NCBI GenBank assembly: GCA_050291935.1
Contig: JBNKKR010000010.1
Span: forward strand, 1 to 64,000
Direction: 5' to 3'
Length of the DNA: 64,000 bases
DNA from: Desulfocapsa sp050291935
Lineage (GTDB): Bacteria > Desulfobacterota > Desulfobulbia > Desulfobulbales > Desulfocapsaceae
The notes below the pieces were generated by a model that was given only the letters and a program-made list of their open reading frames with translations, searched no databases and was not told the DNA's origin. Positions 17,935-27,006 of the stretch are shown here, in pieces. The position numbers were made by a program, and so were the translations under genes. The first letter of the stretch is position 1, and each line of letters begins with the position of its first letter.

Positions 17935-18240
17935 ATGGATACAGGAACAATTATAATCGGCTTAACCATTTTTGTACTGGCCTGCTTTGCAGGAGCCGAA
18001 CTGATTTCAAAGGTCCCCCAGACCTTACACACCCCCCTTATGTCTGGATCAAATGCCATATCGGGCATTGCCATTCTCGGTGCACTGCTGGCAACAGGAT
18101 GCCCCGAATCCGTTGACGCCGAATCCCTTATCGGTTTTTTCGCTGTTATCTTTGCCACCATTAACGTGGTGGGCGGATATATGGTTACCGATCGTATGTT
18201 ACAAATGTTCAAGAAGAAAAAGCGAAAGAAGAAGGACTAG
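17935..18240 (+). CDS. pntAB: NAD(P) transhydrogenase subunit alpha-2 (membrane)
   Basis: A 101-residue membrane subunit corresponding to the C-terminal hydrophobic part of E. coli PntA. Three to four transmembrane stretches are visible, and the family-typical HTPLMSGSNAISGI occurs at about 36-49. The lysine/arginine-rich tail (KKKKRKKKD) should face the cytoplasm. It lies between pntAA and pntB in one operon and forms half of the proton channel with PntB. Confidence 0.93.
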   Translation: MDTGTIIIGLTIFVLACFAGAELISKVPQTLHTPLMSGSNAISGIAILGALLATGCPESVDAESLIGFFAVIFATINVVGGYMVTDRMLQMFKKKKRKKKD

Positions 18241-18295
18241 ACCAAGCATACAGCAAACAACTTATCCAACTAAGGTTCAAAGAGAGAGTTAAACC

Positions 18296-19681
18296 ATGTC
18301 TACTGTCAATATTATAGATTTTATCTACCTGATATCAGCCGTGCTGTTTATGCTTGGTATCAAAAACCTGAGTTCTCCGGCCACCGCCAAACTCGGGAAC
18401 AAGATGTCCATGACCGGAATGGGGGTCGCAATCATCGCCACCCTTGCCAACCCGGATATGTTCGGTTACACCATGATCATCGTAGCCATCGCCATCGGTG
18501 CCGCCATTGGTGGTTATGCAGCCGTTAAGGTCGAAATGACAGCGATGCCTGAAATGGTAGCCCTGTTCAACGGCTGTGGTGGCGCAGCTTCTGCCCTTGT
18601 TGCCATGGCCGAATATAACGGCACCGCAGCAGAGGCATTCGCCGGCTTTACCCTGATCACCCTGCTGCTTTCCATTATCATCGGAGCATTGACCTTTACC
18701 GGGTCAATCATTGCCTACACCAAACTACAGGGCATTATCTCCACCCGTCCAATTACCTACCCAGGACAACAGATTGTCAACGCGGGAATCCTTCTGGCAA
18801 CCATTTTTCTTGCCTACCTTGTGTACCAAAACCCTGCCAATGGCCTTGCCTTTTATGTTATTGTTTTACTTTCCCTTGGCCTTGGAGTCCTTGCCGTTAT
18901 CCCCATCGGTGGTGCGGACATGCCGGTTATCGTTTCACTCTTAAACTCCTATTCAGGACTGGCCGTTTCCATGACAGGCTTTGCTCTTAATAACAACGCC
19001 CTTATCATTGTTGGTTCCCTGGTCGGCGCATCCGGTCTGTTCCTTACCAAGATCATGTGTGATGCCATGAACCGTTCCCTGTCCAATGTTCTATTTGGCG
19101 CCTTTGGCGCCGTTTCCGATTCGGTGGCGGATGCGGGTGAGGGCCCCACGGGCAGCATGAAGGGATTTGATGTGGAAGATGTGGCCATTGCCGTTGAAAA
19201 TGCCGAATCTGTTATTATCGTCCCCGGATACGGAATGGCCGCTGCCCAGGCGCAACATGTCACCCGGGAGCTTGGTGACTACCTGATAGGTGAAGGAATT
19301 GAGGTACGCTACGCCATCCATTCGGTGGCCGGTCGTATGCCGGGTCATATGAACGTGCTGTTAGCGGAAGCGGATGTATCTTATGATCTGCTTTTTGCCA
19401 TGGAAGATATCAATGACGATTTTTCTGAAACCGACGTGGTACTGGTTATTGGGGCAAACGATGTTGTTAACCCTGCCGCCAAGACAAACCCCGGCAGCCC
19501 CATCTACGGTATGCCTGTGCTCAACGTTGAAGAGGCAAGGACTGTGGTTGTACTGAAACGATCCATGAATGTGGGTTTTGCAGGTATTGAGAACGAACTT
19601 TTCTTTAAAGACAACACTATGATGCTCTTTGGAGACGCAAAAGACTCCATTCAGAAGCTGCTCAATACCATTAAAGAATAA
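18296..19681 (+). CDS. pntB: NAD(P) transhydrogenase subunit beta
   Basis: A 461-residue subunit with an N-terminal membrane domain of about eight helices and a C-terminal NADP(H)-binding domain III. The latter shows VIIVPGYGMAAAQAQH and, further on, VLVIGANDVVNP and GMPVLNVEEARTVVVLKRSM, all classical PntB motifs. It is the last gene of pntAA-pntAB-pntB, and a strong terminator follows 28 bases downstream. The operon encodes the complete enzyme. Confidence 0.96.
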   Translation: MSTVNIIDFIYLISAVLFMLGIKNLSSPATAKLGNKMSMTGMGVAIIATLANPDMFGYTMIIVAIAIGAAIGGYAAVKVEMTAMPEMVALFNGCGGAASALVAMAEYNGTAAEAFAGFTLITLLLSIIIGALTFTGSIIAYTKLQGIISTRPITYPGQQIVNAGILLATIFLAYLVYQNPANGLAFYVIVLLSLGLGVLAVIPIGGADMPVIVSLLNSYSGLAVSMTGFALNNNALIIVGSLVGASGLFLTKIMCDAMNRSLSNVLFGAFGAVSDSVADAGEGPTGSMKGFDVEDVAIAVENAESVIIVPGYGMAAAQAQHVTRELGDYLIGEGIEVRYAIHSVAGRMPGHMNVLLAEADVSYDLLFAMEDINDDFSETDVVLVIGANDVVNPAAKTNPGSPIYGMPVLNVEEARTVVVLKRSMNVGFAGIENELFFKDNTMMLFGDAKDSIQKLLNTIKE

Positions 19682-19708
19682 CCCTTTTTGTACTTCCAGG
19701 GTCCTTAC

Positions 19709-19745
19709 AAAGGCGAATTGAAAATGATTCAATTCGCCTTTCTTG
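19709..19745 (+). terminator. Rho-independent terminator of the pnt operon
   Basis: A perfect 14-bp stem (19709-19722 with 19728-19741) around loop AATGA, followed by a T-rich tail. It separates pntB from tilS and also argues against the longest tilS start at 19743. Confidence 0.8.
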
Positions 19746-19781
19746 TTTGTGGAAGTTTGGGCTGACAATCCAGCAAGCGTT

Positions 19782-21185
19782 ATGGGGAGTTGTGGAGCAT
19801 TGAAAGAACATATCCGCCAAATAATTGAGGAGAATCAGTTACTCAACGACAAACAACCAATTATTATTGCTGTATCAGGTGGCTCTGACTCCATTGCCCT
19901 GCTCCATATCCTCTCTTCCCTCTATCCATCCCTTAAACGTATTGCTGTATATATTGACCACGGTCTGCGGCCCCATGAGGTTGCAGCAGAAAAGCTCCTT
20001 GTTGAGCAGCAGGCCATGTCCCTTGCCGCCACTTTTGTGAGCCAGGAAATTGATGTGGCAAGTGCGCATAAACAACAAAAATGTTCCCTTGAAGAAATTG
20101 CCCGTAAACTACGCTACAAGGCCCTTGAGACCATCCGTAGAAAATATCAGGCCCAGGCAACAGCAGTGGGCCACACCAGCGATGATCAGGCAGAAGAAGT
20201 CTTACTCCGCCTGATTCGAGGCAGCGGTTCTGCCGGTCTTGGTGGAATGGCAATGCAAAATGGCGTTATTATTCGGCCACTCTTACAAGAAAGTAAAAAG
20301 AGTCTTAGAAAATACCTGCAAAGACATAGTATTTCCTACTGCGAAGACAGCAGTAACAATGATACCCGTTTTCTTCGAAATAAAATCCGTCAGGACCTCC
20401 TGCCCCATCTGGAGCAAGAATACAATGGTTCCATACGCAAAACCCTTTTGCAGACAGCCTCCATTTTACAGGAAGAGAACAAATTCTTAAAAAGAGAATG
20501 TGATGCACTCTTTAAAAAGCTCTGCTCTGCCACCCATAATAGCATTTCCCTTAGTCTCTCCCCTTTTTCCCCTATCCCACTGGCCATACAAAGGAGAATT
20601 ATTGAGAAGATATGCTGGCAACTAGGCGTTAAGCCGTCGTTTCCCCATATCACCGCTCTTCTTGCATTAGCAGAGGGGCAAACAGGTACCGAAATCCATC
20701 TTGCCAAGGGCTTACGTGCAATCAAAGAACGAGATACCATTCTTTTCCATTTTCCGGCAACAGCCACTGGTTACAGGGGCCCAGCAGTCCCGGAAAAAAC
20801 CTTCCCCCCCCATCCCATTCCATCTCCTGGCAGGTATACCATTCAAGAGATTGGTTACAAGCTTACCATAAAATATCTCACCTACAATAAAGAGCTACTG
20901 CGTGAAAAAGACAACCTGCTCCTTGATAGCGAAAAGATCCTCTTCCCCCTTTTGCTTCGTCAGCACCGGGATGGAGAGTCTTTTCACCCATTGGGCAGTC
21001 CCGGCCGAAAGAAAATTGCACGATTTCTCACAGACCAGAAGATCAGCGGGCTTGAAAAGGCAAATTATCCTGTATTAGTCCAAGGGACAATTATCTTAGC
21101 CGTCATGGGCCTGCGCATTAATCACCACTATCGAATCCGGGAGAAGACCAAAACCTGTATCCAATTGCAGTGGAGAAAGATATAA
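19782..21185 (+). CDS. tilS: tRNA(Ile)-lysidine synthase
   Basis: Modifies C34 of tRNA-Ile(CAU) to lysidine so that it reads AUA codons; essential in most bacteria. The PP-loop motif AVSGGSDSIALLH lies about 30 residues from the start, followed by GHTSDDQAEEVLLRLIRGSG and the DSSNNDTRFLRNKIR segment diagnostic of TilS. The C-terminal TilS domain ends with RIREKTKTC. I chose the ATG at 19782 (467 residues). A TTG at 19743 lies inside the pnt terminator, and a TTG at 19800 behind GGAG is another possibility. The catalytic core is unaffected by this choice. Confidence 0.9.
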   Translation: MGSCGALKEHIRQIIEENQLLNDKQPIIIAVSGGSDSIALLHILSSLYPSLKRIAVYIDHGLRPHEVAAEKLLVEQQAMSLAATFVSQEIDVASAHKQQKCSLEEIARKLRYKALETIRRKYQAQATAVGHTSDDQAEEVLLRLIRGSGSAGLGGMAMQNGVIIRPLLQESKKSLRKYLQRHSISYCEDSSNNDTRFLRNKIRQDLLPHLEQEYNGSIRKTLLQTASILQEENKFLKRECDALFKKLCSATHNSISLSLSPFSPIPLAIQRRIIEKICWQLGVKPSFPHITALLALAEGQTGTEIHLAKGLRAIKERDTILFHFPATATGYRGPAVPEKTFPPHPIPSPGRYTIQEIGYKLTIKYLTYNKELLREKDNLLLDSEKILFPLLLRQHRDGESFHPLGSPGRKKIARFLTDQKISGLEKANYPVLVQGTIILAVMGLRINHHYRIREKTKTCIQLQWRKI

Positions 21186-21280
21186 ACCCACCTGGACCGG
21201 AAAAGAATCGAATTTAGTGCACAAAAGTATCTATACTATTGATTGGTTTGAGCGAGTCAACAATGGTACAGAGATAAAAC

Positions 21281-21949
21281 ATGAAAACAGTGGAATTACA
21301 GAGCGTCACCGAGAAAGATATCCGGACAAGGAAGGACTCCCCCCCATTCTTTGGAGAAACTTGCAAGACCAGCGAAGACAACACCTGCCTTGTTGCCTGC
21401 CCTATTTTCAAAAAAGAGCTGGAGCATGTACTTGACGAGTTGGATCTCGCCCCGCCCATTCAATATATGCATTACACCATTCACAACAATCCCCTGATGA
21501 TGGAGGAACAGTTGGTGGAGAAGGTGGATGCAGCAAAAAAATCTGCTGATAACGTGCGTTTTCTCGTTGGAAAACAGTGTAAGGGAAAGCGTGATATGGC
21601 GGAAGTTGTCAAAGAGTGTAACGGCAAAATCCCCCAGGCCAAGAACTGCATTGATATGATTATTGGCGACGAACTCGCACGGGAGCTTCAAAAAAACCGC
21701 ACGTCTCTAATGACTCCATCGTGGATACGGATGATTAATCGCTCCATTGCAGATGGACAGTGGTCAATAACAGATGCCAGGATCAACCTTGGTTGGTACA
21801 ATAAGATTCTGATCCTTGATACCGGCGTCGAAGATTTAGATGATGAGATGATCATGGAATTTTACGATCTCACCCAGGTGGAAATCGACATTCTTCCCGT
21901 AGGCCTTGACCATTTTAAGACCCTGTTGCAGGACTTATTGCAACCTTAA
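21281..21949 (+). CDS. DUF1638 family protein
   Basis: A 222-residue protein of the DUF1638 family, found mainly in anaerobes and often near corrinoid methyltransferase genes; function unknown. The family pattern is visible as TCLVACPIFKKELEHVL near 38-54, then MHYTIHNNPLMMEEQL, VGKQCKGKRD and AKNCIDMIIGDE. Several conserved cysteines suggest metal or cofactor binding, which is inference. It stands alone between tilS and the convergent selB. Confidence 0.7.
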   Translation: MKTVELQSVTEKDIRTRKDSPPFFGETCKTSEDNTCLVACPIFKKELEHVLDELDLAPPIQYMHYTIHNNPLMMEEQLVEKVDAAKKSADNVRFLVGKQCKGKRDMAEVVKECNGKIPQAKNCIDMIIGDELARELQKNRTSLMTPSWIRMINRSIADGQWSITDARINLGWYNKILILDTGVEDLDDEMIMEFYDLTQVEIDILPVGLDHFKTLLQDLLQP

Positions 21950-21982
21950 GTTACTTCCCCCCCCTTGGGCTGATGCAGAACG

Positions 21983-23917
21983 TTACTGCGTCCCCTTACG
22001 AAGGATACGGACATCCCCCACACGAATGGTGAGCTTGGTTCGGTCAAAATATTCAAGCAGTGGTATGGAAAATTTACGGGTTAGCCCTGTCAAATTTTTA
22101 AAATTGGGTGCGTCGATCTCGCCTTCTTTCTCAATAAAGGCCACGATATCTCGTTGCAACTTAGCAATAACCGTTGCATGGTAGTAGAGTGTTTCACTCA
22201 CCTTCACCAACTTTTCTTCACGTAGCAGAAGCGAAAAGACCTCTTTTACCAGGTTTTCAGGATAGTCACTAAACGCCTCCATGGTTTCCCGCACCGTCGC
22301 TGTTTTTAAGCCCTTTTCCAAAAACCAGTTTGCAAGGTCCTGCTGCAATTTTTTTTCATCAGACTGCAAGGCCACCTTGTGGGTCGCAAGACGGATAACA
22401 GAATCTTCCTGAACCACCAACCCCTTTTTCTGTAGCTCCCCAAGACAGAATTGAAACAGTTTACTATCCACCTTGCGACCAAGTCCGCTCCGCAATTCTT
22501 CTTTCAACAAACCTATTTGTAAGGGGTTCTTCTGATGATACAGTGTCAAATTCACGAGCAACTCCTGCTCCACTTCATCGCTAATTTCCTTTGCAAGATA
22601 CCGCTGAGTATTGGAGTCAACGACCACGATTTTCCGTGAGGAGAGAGGCGCAGAGAGAAGCTTCTTGAGCTGCTTTGCAAAAACACCCAAACGCACAGCA
22701 AGCTCATTAAATGTAAGGCCCAATGTGCCCTGATCATGGAGAAAGAGGAGAATCTTTTCCTCTTCACTCTCACCATATAACACCCGAAAGGCGGCCATGT
22801 TATTGAGCCGGTCCTGCTCGTTAAGCCGCTTTCGTTTCCTGGGGGGAAGATTGGCAAGGATTTCTCCACCACCGATGGTCGCCACCGGTGAATAGGAACG
22901 TACCACATAACGATCACCGGGCCAGCAGGTAACAGGTTCTTCCAGAAGGAGTTGAATCCCGGCATTCTCTCCAGGTTCCAAGAGATCACGATCAAGAAGC
23001 GACACCCGTCCCATCACCTCCGCGGTACCGATATGCACCCGAACCCTGCTTCTATGCTTTAAGGCCTTGGCAACCGAAGGCAGGTACAGAAAATCACAAT
23101 CAAGCATATAACTTGGGGACAGACTTCCAGGTGTTGCAGCAAGCATTCCCCGCGAAACAGTTGCAGTATCAACCCCTTGCAAATTAATAGCCGTCCTATG
23201 TCCAGCTTCAACGGTTTCCACTGCATTGGCATGCACCTGAATGCCCCGCACCTTAGCCGTTAAATCCGTCGGATAAAGACAGAGCTCCTCACCAACGCTC
23301 AGACGACCGGAAATGGAAGTGCCGGTCACCACCGCACCAAAGCCTTTCATGGCAAAAATCCTGTCCACCGGTAAGCGAAAAGGACCATGGGCCTCCTGAA
23401 ACTGTTGCTTGACCACAAAGTCATCCAGCAGCTTGCGAACCTCTTCTATCCCCTCTTTTGTGGTGGAAGAAACATGGACCAACGGTGCATCTTCTAAAAA
23501 ACTCCCCACACAATATTCCCGCACCTCTTCGCTAACCATTTCCAGCCACTCGTCTTCCACCATATCCTTTTTGGTGATGACGATAATGCCCTGTTTGACC
23601 CCAAGCAGCCTACAGATTTCAAAATGTTCCTCGGTCTGGGGCATAATGCCTTCATCTGCGGCAATAACAAAGGCCACAAGATCCATACCGGTGACACCTG
23701 CCACCATATTTTTAACAAATTTCTCATGGCCTGGAACGTCCACTATACCAAGGCGATGGCCACAGGGAAGATCAAGGAAAGCAAAACCAAGTTCGATGGT
23801 AATCCCGCGTTTTTTCTCTTCCTTTAAGCGGTCGGTCTCGATGCCGGTTAAGGCCTTTACAAAGCTTGTCTTTCCATGATCAACATGACCTGCAGTACCA
23901 AGAACTATTTCACGCAT
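21983..23917 (-). CDS. selB: Selenocysteine-specific elongation factor SelB
   Basis: GTPase that delivers Sec-tRNA(Sec) to UGA codons marked by a SECIS hairpin. The 644 residues start with MREIVLGTAGHVDHGKTS (P-loop about 10-17), then DRLKEEKKRGITIELGFA (switch I), DVPGHEKF and TKKDMVED. After the EF-Tu-like domains, a long C-terminal part with winged-helix modules (about 380-640) provides SECIS binding. The length and the C-terminal extension distinguish it from EF-Tu. The genome must therefore read some UGA as selenocysteine; one such gene lies at 31719-32057. selA, selD and the tRNA-Sec gene are not in the window. The MBL hydrolase gene lies 20 bases upstream. Confidence 0.95.
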   Translation of the reverse strand: MREIVLGTAGHVDHGKTSFVKALTGIETDRLKEEKKRGITIELGFAFLDLPCGHRLGIVDVPGHEKFVKNMVAGVTGMDLVAFVIAADEGIMPQTEEHFEICRLLGVKQGIIVITKKDMVEDEWLEMVSEEVREYCVGSFLEDAPLVHVSSTTKEGIEEVRKLLDDFVVKQQFQEAHGPFRLPVDRIFAMKGFGAVVTGTSISGRLSVGEELCLYPTDLTAKVRGIQVHANAVETVEAGHRTAINLQGVDTATVSRGMLAATPGSLSPSYMLDCDFLYLPSVAKALKHRSRVRVHIGTAEVMGRVSLLDRDLLEPGENAGIQLLLEEPVTCWPGDRYVVRSYSPVATIGGGEILANLPPRKRKRLNEQDRLNNMAAFRVLYGESEEEKILLFLHDQGTLGLTFNELAVRLGVFAKQLKKLLSAPLSSRKIVVVDSNTQRYLAKEISDEVEQELLVNLTLYHQKNPLQIGLLKEELRSGLGRKVDSKLFQFCLGELQKKGLVVQEDSVIRLATHKVALQSDEKKLQQDLANWFLEKGLKTATVRETMEAFSDYPENLVKEVFSLLLREEKLVKVSETLYYHATVIAKLQRDIVAFIEKEGEIDAPNFKNLTGLTRKFSIPLLEYFDRTKLTIRVGDVRILRKGTQ

Positions 23918-23937
23918 GGGCTCTATCGGAGTGGAGG

Positions 23938-24567
23938 TTAGCTTAGATAAGGGTTGGAACGTGCCTCTTCAGCAAGGGTTGACCTGCTTCCACCATAGCC
24001 GTGCCCCGGCCAAACAGACGTTTCTCCAGGAAGGCTAAGCAGTTTTTCTTTTATACCAGAGATAAGTTCTTCATAGGAACCACCTGGAAAATCGGTTCGC
24101 CCAATTCCACCCACAAAAAGGGTATCACCGGTAAGAAGATCAGGGGCACAATATAGACACATACCGCCAGGGGTATGGCCAGGGGTATGGATCACTTTAA
24201 TTGTTTCCTCACCAATGGTGATAACGTCACCATCTTTTACGGTTCTACCTGCAGGAGGTGAGGGTTCCAAGCCCAACATGGAAAAATAGCTCTGGACTTC
24301 CGCCTTGGCAAAGAACTCGGCATCCAGCTCATGCATAATAATTTCAGCCCCACTGGCCTCTTGTATTCTTCTATTACCGCACACATGGTCTGGATGTCCA
24401 TGGGTGGCAATAATTGCATCAATGGTCAATCCGGCGTCACTCACTTCCCGCAGGATCGTTTCCTCATCGCCACCAGGATCGACCACCGCACAACGATTCG
24501 TTTTAGAACAGCCTACAATATAGCAACAGACTCCCATTGAGCCAACGGTCAGTTGTTTTACAAACAT
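23938..24567 (-). CDS. MBL-fold metallohydrolase (glyoxalase II-like)
   Basis: A 209-residue metallo-beta-lactamase-fold hydrolase with the dinuclear metal motif THGHPDH (55-61), a further histidine in HTPGHTPGGMC and aspartate in LTGDTLFVGGIGRTDFPGG, then WPGHGYGGS near the end. This pattern fits the hydroxyacylglutathione-hydrolase-like group whose real substrates are mostly unknown thioesters. It is 20 bases upstream of selB on the same strand, so they may be co-transcribed, but a link to selenium metabolism is not implied. Confidence 0.85.
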   Translation of the reverse strand: MFVKQLTVGSMGVCCYIVGCSKTNRCAVVDPGGDEETILREVSDAGLTIDAIIATHGHPDHVCGNRRIQEASGAEIIMHELDAEFFAKAEVQSYFSMLGLEPSPPAGRTVKDGDVITIGEETIKVIHTPGHTPGGMCLYCAPDLLTGDTLFVGGIGRTDFPGGSYEELISGIKEKLLSLPGETSVWPGHGYGGSRSTLAEEARSNPYLS

Positions 24568-24591
24568 AACAATCCATTGATAGAGGATGGA

Positions 24592-24641
24592 TAAAAAAAA
24601 ATCACTTTTGAGAAATCAATACAAAGACTTCCCAAAAGTGA
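24592..24641 (-). terminator. Rho-independent terminator of mrp
   Basis: On the minus strand, a 9-bp stem (24633-24641 with 24602-24610) that can extend by three more pairs past one mismatch is followed by nine T residues. It sits just after the mrp stop and before the MBL gene, suggesting that the MBL-selB pair is transcribed separately. Confidence 0.75.
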
Positions 24642-24657
24642 ACTATCAGAGCTAAGC

Positions 24658-25632
24658 TTAACAATCACACTTACTGGAATCACAACCTCCGCTTCCGCAA
24701 GCACACGAAGACTCCTCAGCACCGGCCATCTGGATCGGCTGGGGAGCAGCCACCGGAGGCAAGCGAAGTTCAACGGAATCAACAACTTTTGCAAAGGCCT
24801 CGGTTGCTGGACTTTGTGCATCGGAAGAGAGGTAGGGTACACCATCATCGCCAGCGATAACAACTTTAGGATCCATTGGGACGGCTCCCAGGAAAGGCAA
24901 ATCAAAATCGCGGGCAATTTCCTCACCACCACCGGTTTTAAAAATATCAACCCTGGCATTACACTCAGGGCAGACAAAACCTGACATGTTCTCTACAATA
25001 CCGACCACTTCCACCTCAACGGTACGACAAAAGTTCAGTGATTTACGCACATCGGCAAGGGCAACCTTTTGGGGAGTAGTTACTACCAAAGCCTTTACCA
25101 AAGGAATGGTTTGGGCCACTGACAGAGGCTCATCACCGGTACCCGGAGGCGCATCAATCACCAGATAATCCAACTCGCCCCAGTCCATATCCGCAACAAA
25201 CTGCCTGATGGCCTGAATTTTTAAAGGACCTCGCCAGATAATGGCCTCATCCCTGTCTTTCATCATATATTCAAGGGAGACAACCTTTAGATTATCATTA
25301 TACTGCAGGGGAGCCACCAGACCATTAGGATCCTTGGGCGCTTCCAGCTTTCCTGTGATATTAAGCATACGGATAACATCCGGACCATGGAGATCAACAT
25401 CCATAAGCCCAACCTTATGTCCCTTTCTGGCAAGCCCAAGGGCCAAATTAACAGACACAGTGGATTTACCAACCCCGCCCTTTCCACTCATCACCAGAAT
25501 CTTGTTTTTAATTTTCCCAAGGGAACGGGTGATTGCATTGTCCTGCTGCGCCATTGCGGCCTGTTGGTCGTTTTTACTGCTGCAGGAACCGGTTGAACAG
25601 GAACTCGATCCTGAAGAGCCACATGAACTCAT
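24658..25632 (-). CDS. mrp: Mrp/NBP35-type P-loop ATPase, iron-sulfur carrier
   Basis: A 324-residue ApbC/Nbp35-family protein that probably assembles or transfers [4Fe-4S] clusters. The deviant Walker A SGKGGVGKST is at 49-58, with DVDLHGPD and VIDAPPGTGDEPLS following, and the cluster-binding CPEC pair at C221/C224. Both ends are unusual: the first 20 residues are Gly/Ser/Cys-rich (SSCGSSGSSSCSTGSC) and the last 17 residues are again cysteine-rich (CACGSGGCDSSKCDC). These may bind extra clusters or metals, which is inference. It is divergent from ftsY across 292 bases, with a terminator just downstream. Confidence 0.92.
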   Translation of the reverse strand: MSSCGSSGSSSCSTGSCSSKNDQQAAMAQQDNAITRSLGKIKNKILVMSGKGGVGKSTVSVNLALGLARKGHKVGLMDVDLHGPDVIRMLNITGKLEAPKDPNGLVAPLQYNDNLKVVSLEYMMKDRDEAIIWRGPLKIQAIRQFVADMDWGELDYLVIDAPPGTGDEPLSVAQTIPLVKALVVTTPQKVALADVRKSLNFCRTVEVEVVGIVENMSGFVCPECNARVDIFKTGGGEEIARDFDLPFLGAVPMDPKVVIAGDDGVPYLSSDAQSPATEAFAKVVDSVELRLPPVAAPQPIQMAGAEESSCACGSGGCDSSKCDC

Positions 25633-25924
25633 AACATCTCCTCCAAATACTTATATAGTTGAAATTCCGATAAACTGTTATTGTATCGACCCTTCCTTAC
25701 AGTGGAACATTTTTCAGGCTCGATCAAATCCTTGGCATACAGTAATGCTGCTGTCCAGAAAAGCAATTATTTTCCTCTGCAAAGCAAGAAATAGGTACCA
25801 CATTTTTTGTAGAACGGAAAGTAACTCGCTTTCTGTTGCTTTCTTCTTGATCTAAGCGTAATATGCACTGTTTTTACTAAACAAAGGCTAGCGTACACAA
25901 AATTTTCAGCCCAAGGACTATTGC

Positions 25925-26998
25925 ATGTTAGGATGGTTTAAGAAAAAATTCTCCAAAGAAGAGAACAATGATTCTGTAGCGGAACCTGGGGACAATCCCG
26001 TTGCAAGCCCAATCGGTGCAGAGTCAGGCCCCAGCGAAAAGCCAGTAACGCAAGAGCAGGACAAAAACTCCATGTTCCAACGCCTCTCGTCACGCCTGGG
26101 AAAGACAAAGCAATCGCTTATCTACCGAATGGACAGCTTGTTTCTTGGCAAAAAGGAAATTGATGCTGATCTTTTTGACGAGTTAGAAGAGATCCTTATC
26201 ACGGCAGATCTTGGTGTCGCGACCACCATGGATATCCTGGATGATGCGCGAAAAAAAGTAAAACGGGACGCCCTTTCCAATCCTGTCGCTTTAAAAGAGA
26301 TTCTAAAGGAAAAACTCCGTTCCTATATTGTAGCATCGGATCAGGCGGCGGAACTGGTGATGCCCAAAAGTGGGCCATTTGTCCTGATGGTGATCGGGGT
26401 AAACGGAGTTGGCAAAACCACAACCATTGGTAAGATTGCCAATAAATTTAAAAACTCAGGCCAATCGGTATTGCTGGTTGCGGCCGATACATTTAGGGCC
26501 GCAGCCGTTGCCCAGCTAAAAATCTGGGGAGAGCGCAACCAAATTGAGGTGGTCGCCAAAGACGAAGGGGCCGATCCTTCTTCTGTTGCCTTTGAGGCGA
26601 TGGATAAAGCGGTTGCGGAACAGTATGATGTGGTTATCGTAGACACGGCAGGACGCCTCCACACCCAGGTCAACCTGATGGAAGAGCTTAAGAAAATTAA
26701 AAGAGTTATTGGCAAACGACTTGAGGGCGCACCCCATGAGGTCATGTTGGTTCTTGATGCAACCACCGGCCAAAATGGTGTTTCCCAGGCAAAACTCTTT
26801 AACGATGCCGTGGGGATTACTGGCCTTGCCCTTACTAAACTTGATGGCACGGCCAAAGGTGGGATCGTTGCCAATATTTGCCGTGAACTGCACATCCCCA
26901 TTCGTTTTATTGGTATCGGGGAGCAGATCGACGATTTACGAGACTTTGACAGCAACGAGTTTATCAACGCCCTTTTTGGTGAAGAAACCATAACCTAA
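25925..26998 (+). CDS. ftsY: Signal recognition particle receptor FtsY
   Basis: GTPase that docks SRP-ribosome complexes at the membrane for cotranslational insertion. The 357 residues have a short acidic A region, then the N domain (about 55-130) and G domain with GVNGVGKTT (158-166), DTFRAAA, DTAGRL, TKLDGTAKGG and GIGEQIDDL. The length suits deltaproteobacterial FtsY. It is followed after eight bases by a DnaJ-domain gene on the same strand. Confidence 0.96.
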   Translation: MLGWFKKKFSKEENNDSVAEPGDNPVASPIGAESGPSEKPVTQEQDKNSMFQRLSSRLGKTKQSLIYRMDSLFLGKKEIDADLFDELEEILITADLGVATTMDILDDARKKVKRDALSNPVALKEILKEKLRSYIVASDQAAELVMPKSGPFVLMVIGVNGVGKTTTIGKIANKFKNSGQSVLLVAADTFRAAAVAQLKIWGERNQIEVVAKDEGADPSSVAFEAMDKAVAEQYDVVIVDTAGRLHTQVNLMEELKKIKRVIGKRLEGAPHEVMLVLDATTGQNGVSQAKLFNDAVGITGLALTKLDGTAKGGIVANICRELHIPIRFIGIGEQIDDLRDFDSNEFINALFGEETIT

Positions 26999-27006
26999 AT
27001 CCATTT

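Noticed and set aside
19743..19781. TTG start extending tilS upstream
   Set aside because: It begins inside the strong pnt terminator hairpin region, so mRNA carrying it is unlikely; the ATG at 19782 is downstream of the hairpin.
25241..25855. Long plus-strand frame (204 codons) opposite mrp and its upstream region
   Set aside because: It is the reverse-strand shadow of a well-supported mrp gene, with low-complexity serine/threonine-rich translation and no ribosome site.
26341..26991. 216-codon minus-strand frame opposite ftsY
   Set aside because: Antisense shadow of ftsY; serine/proline-rich product without homology signs.
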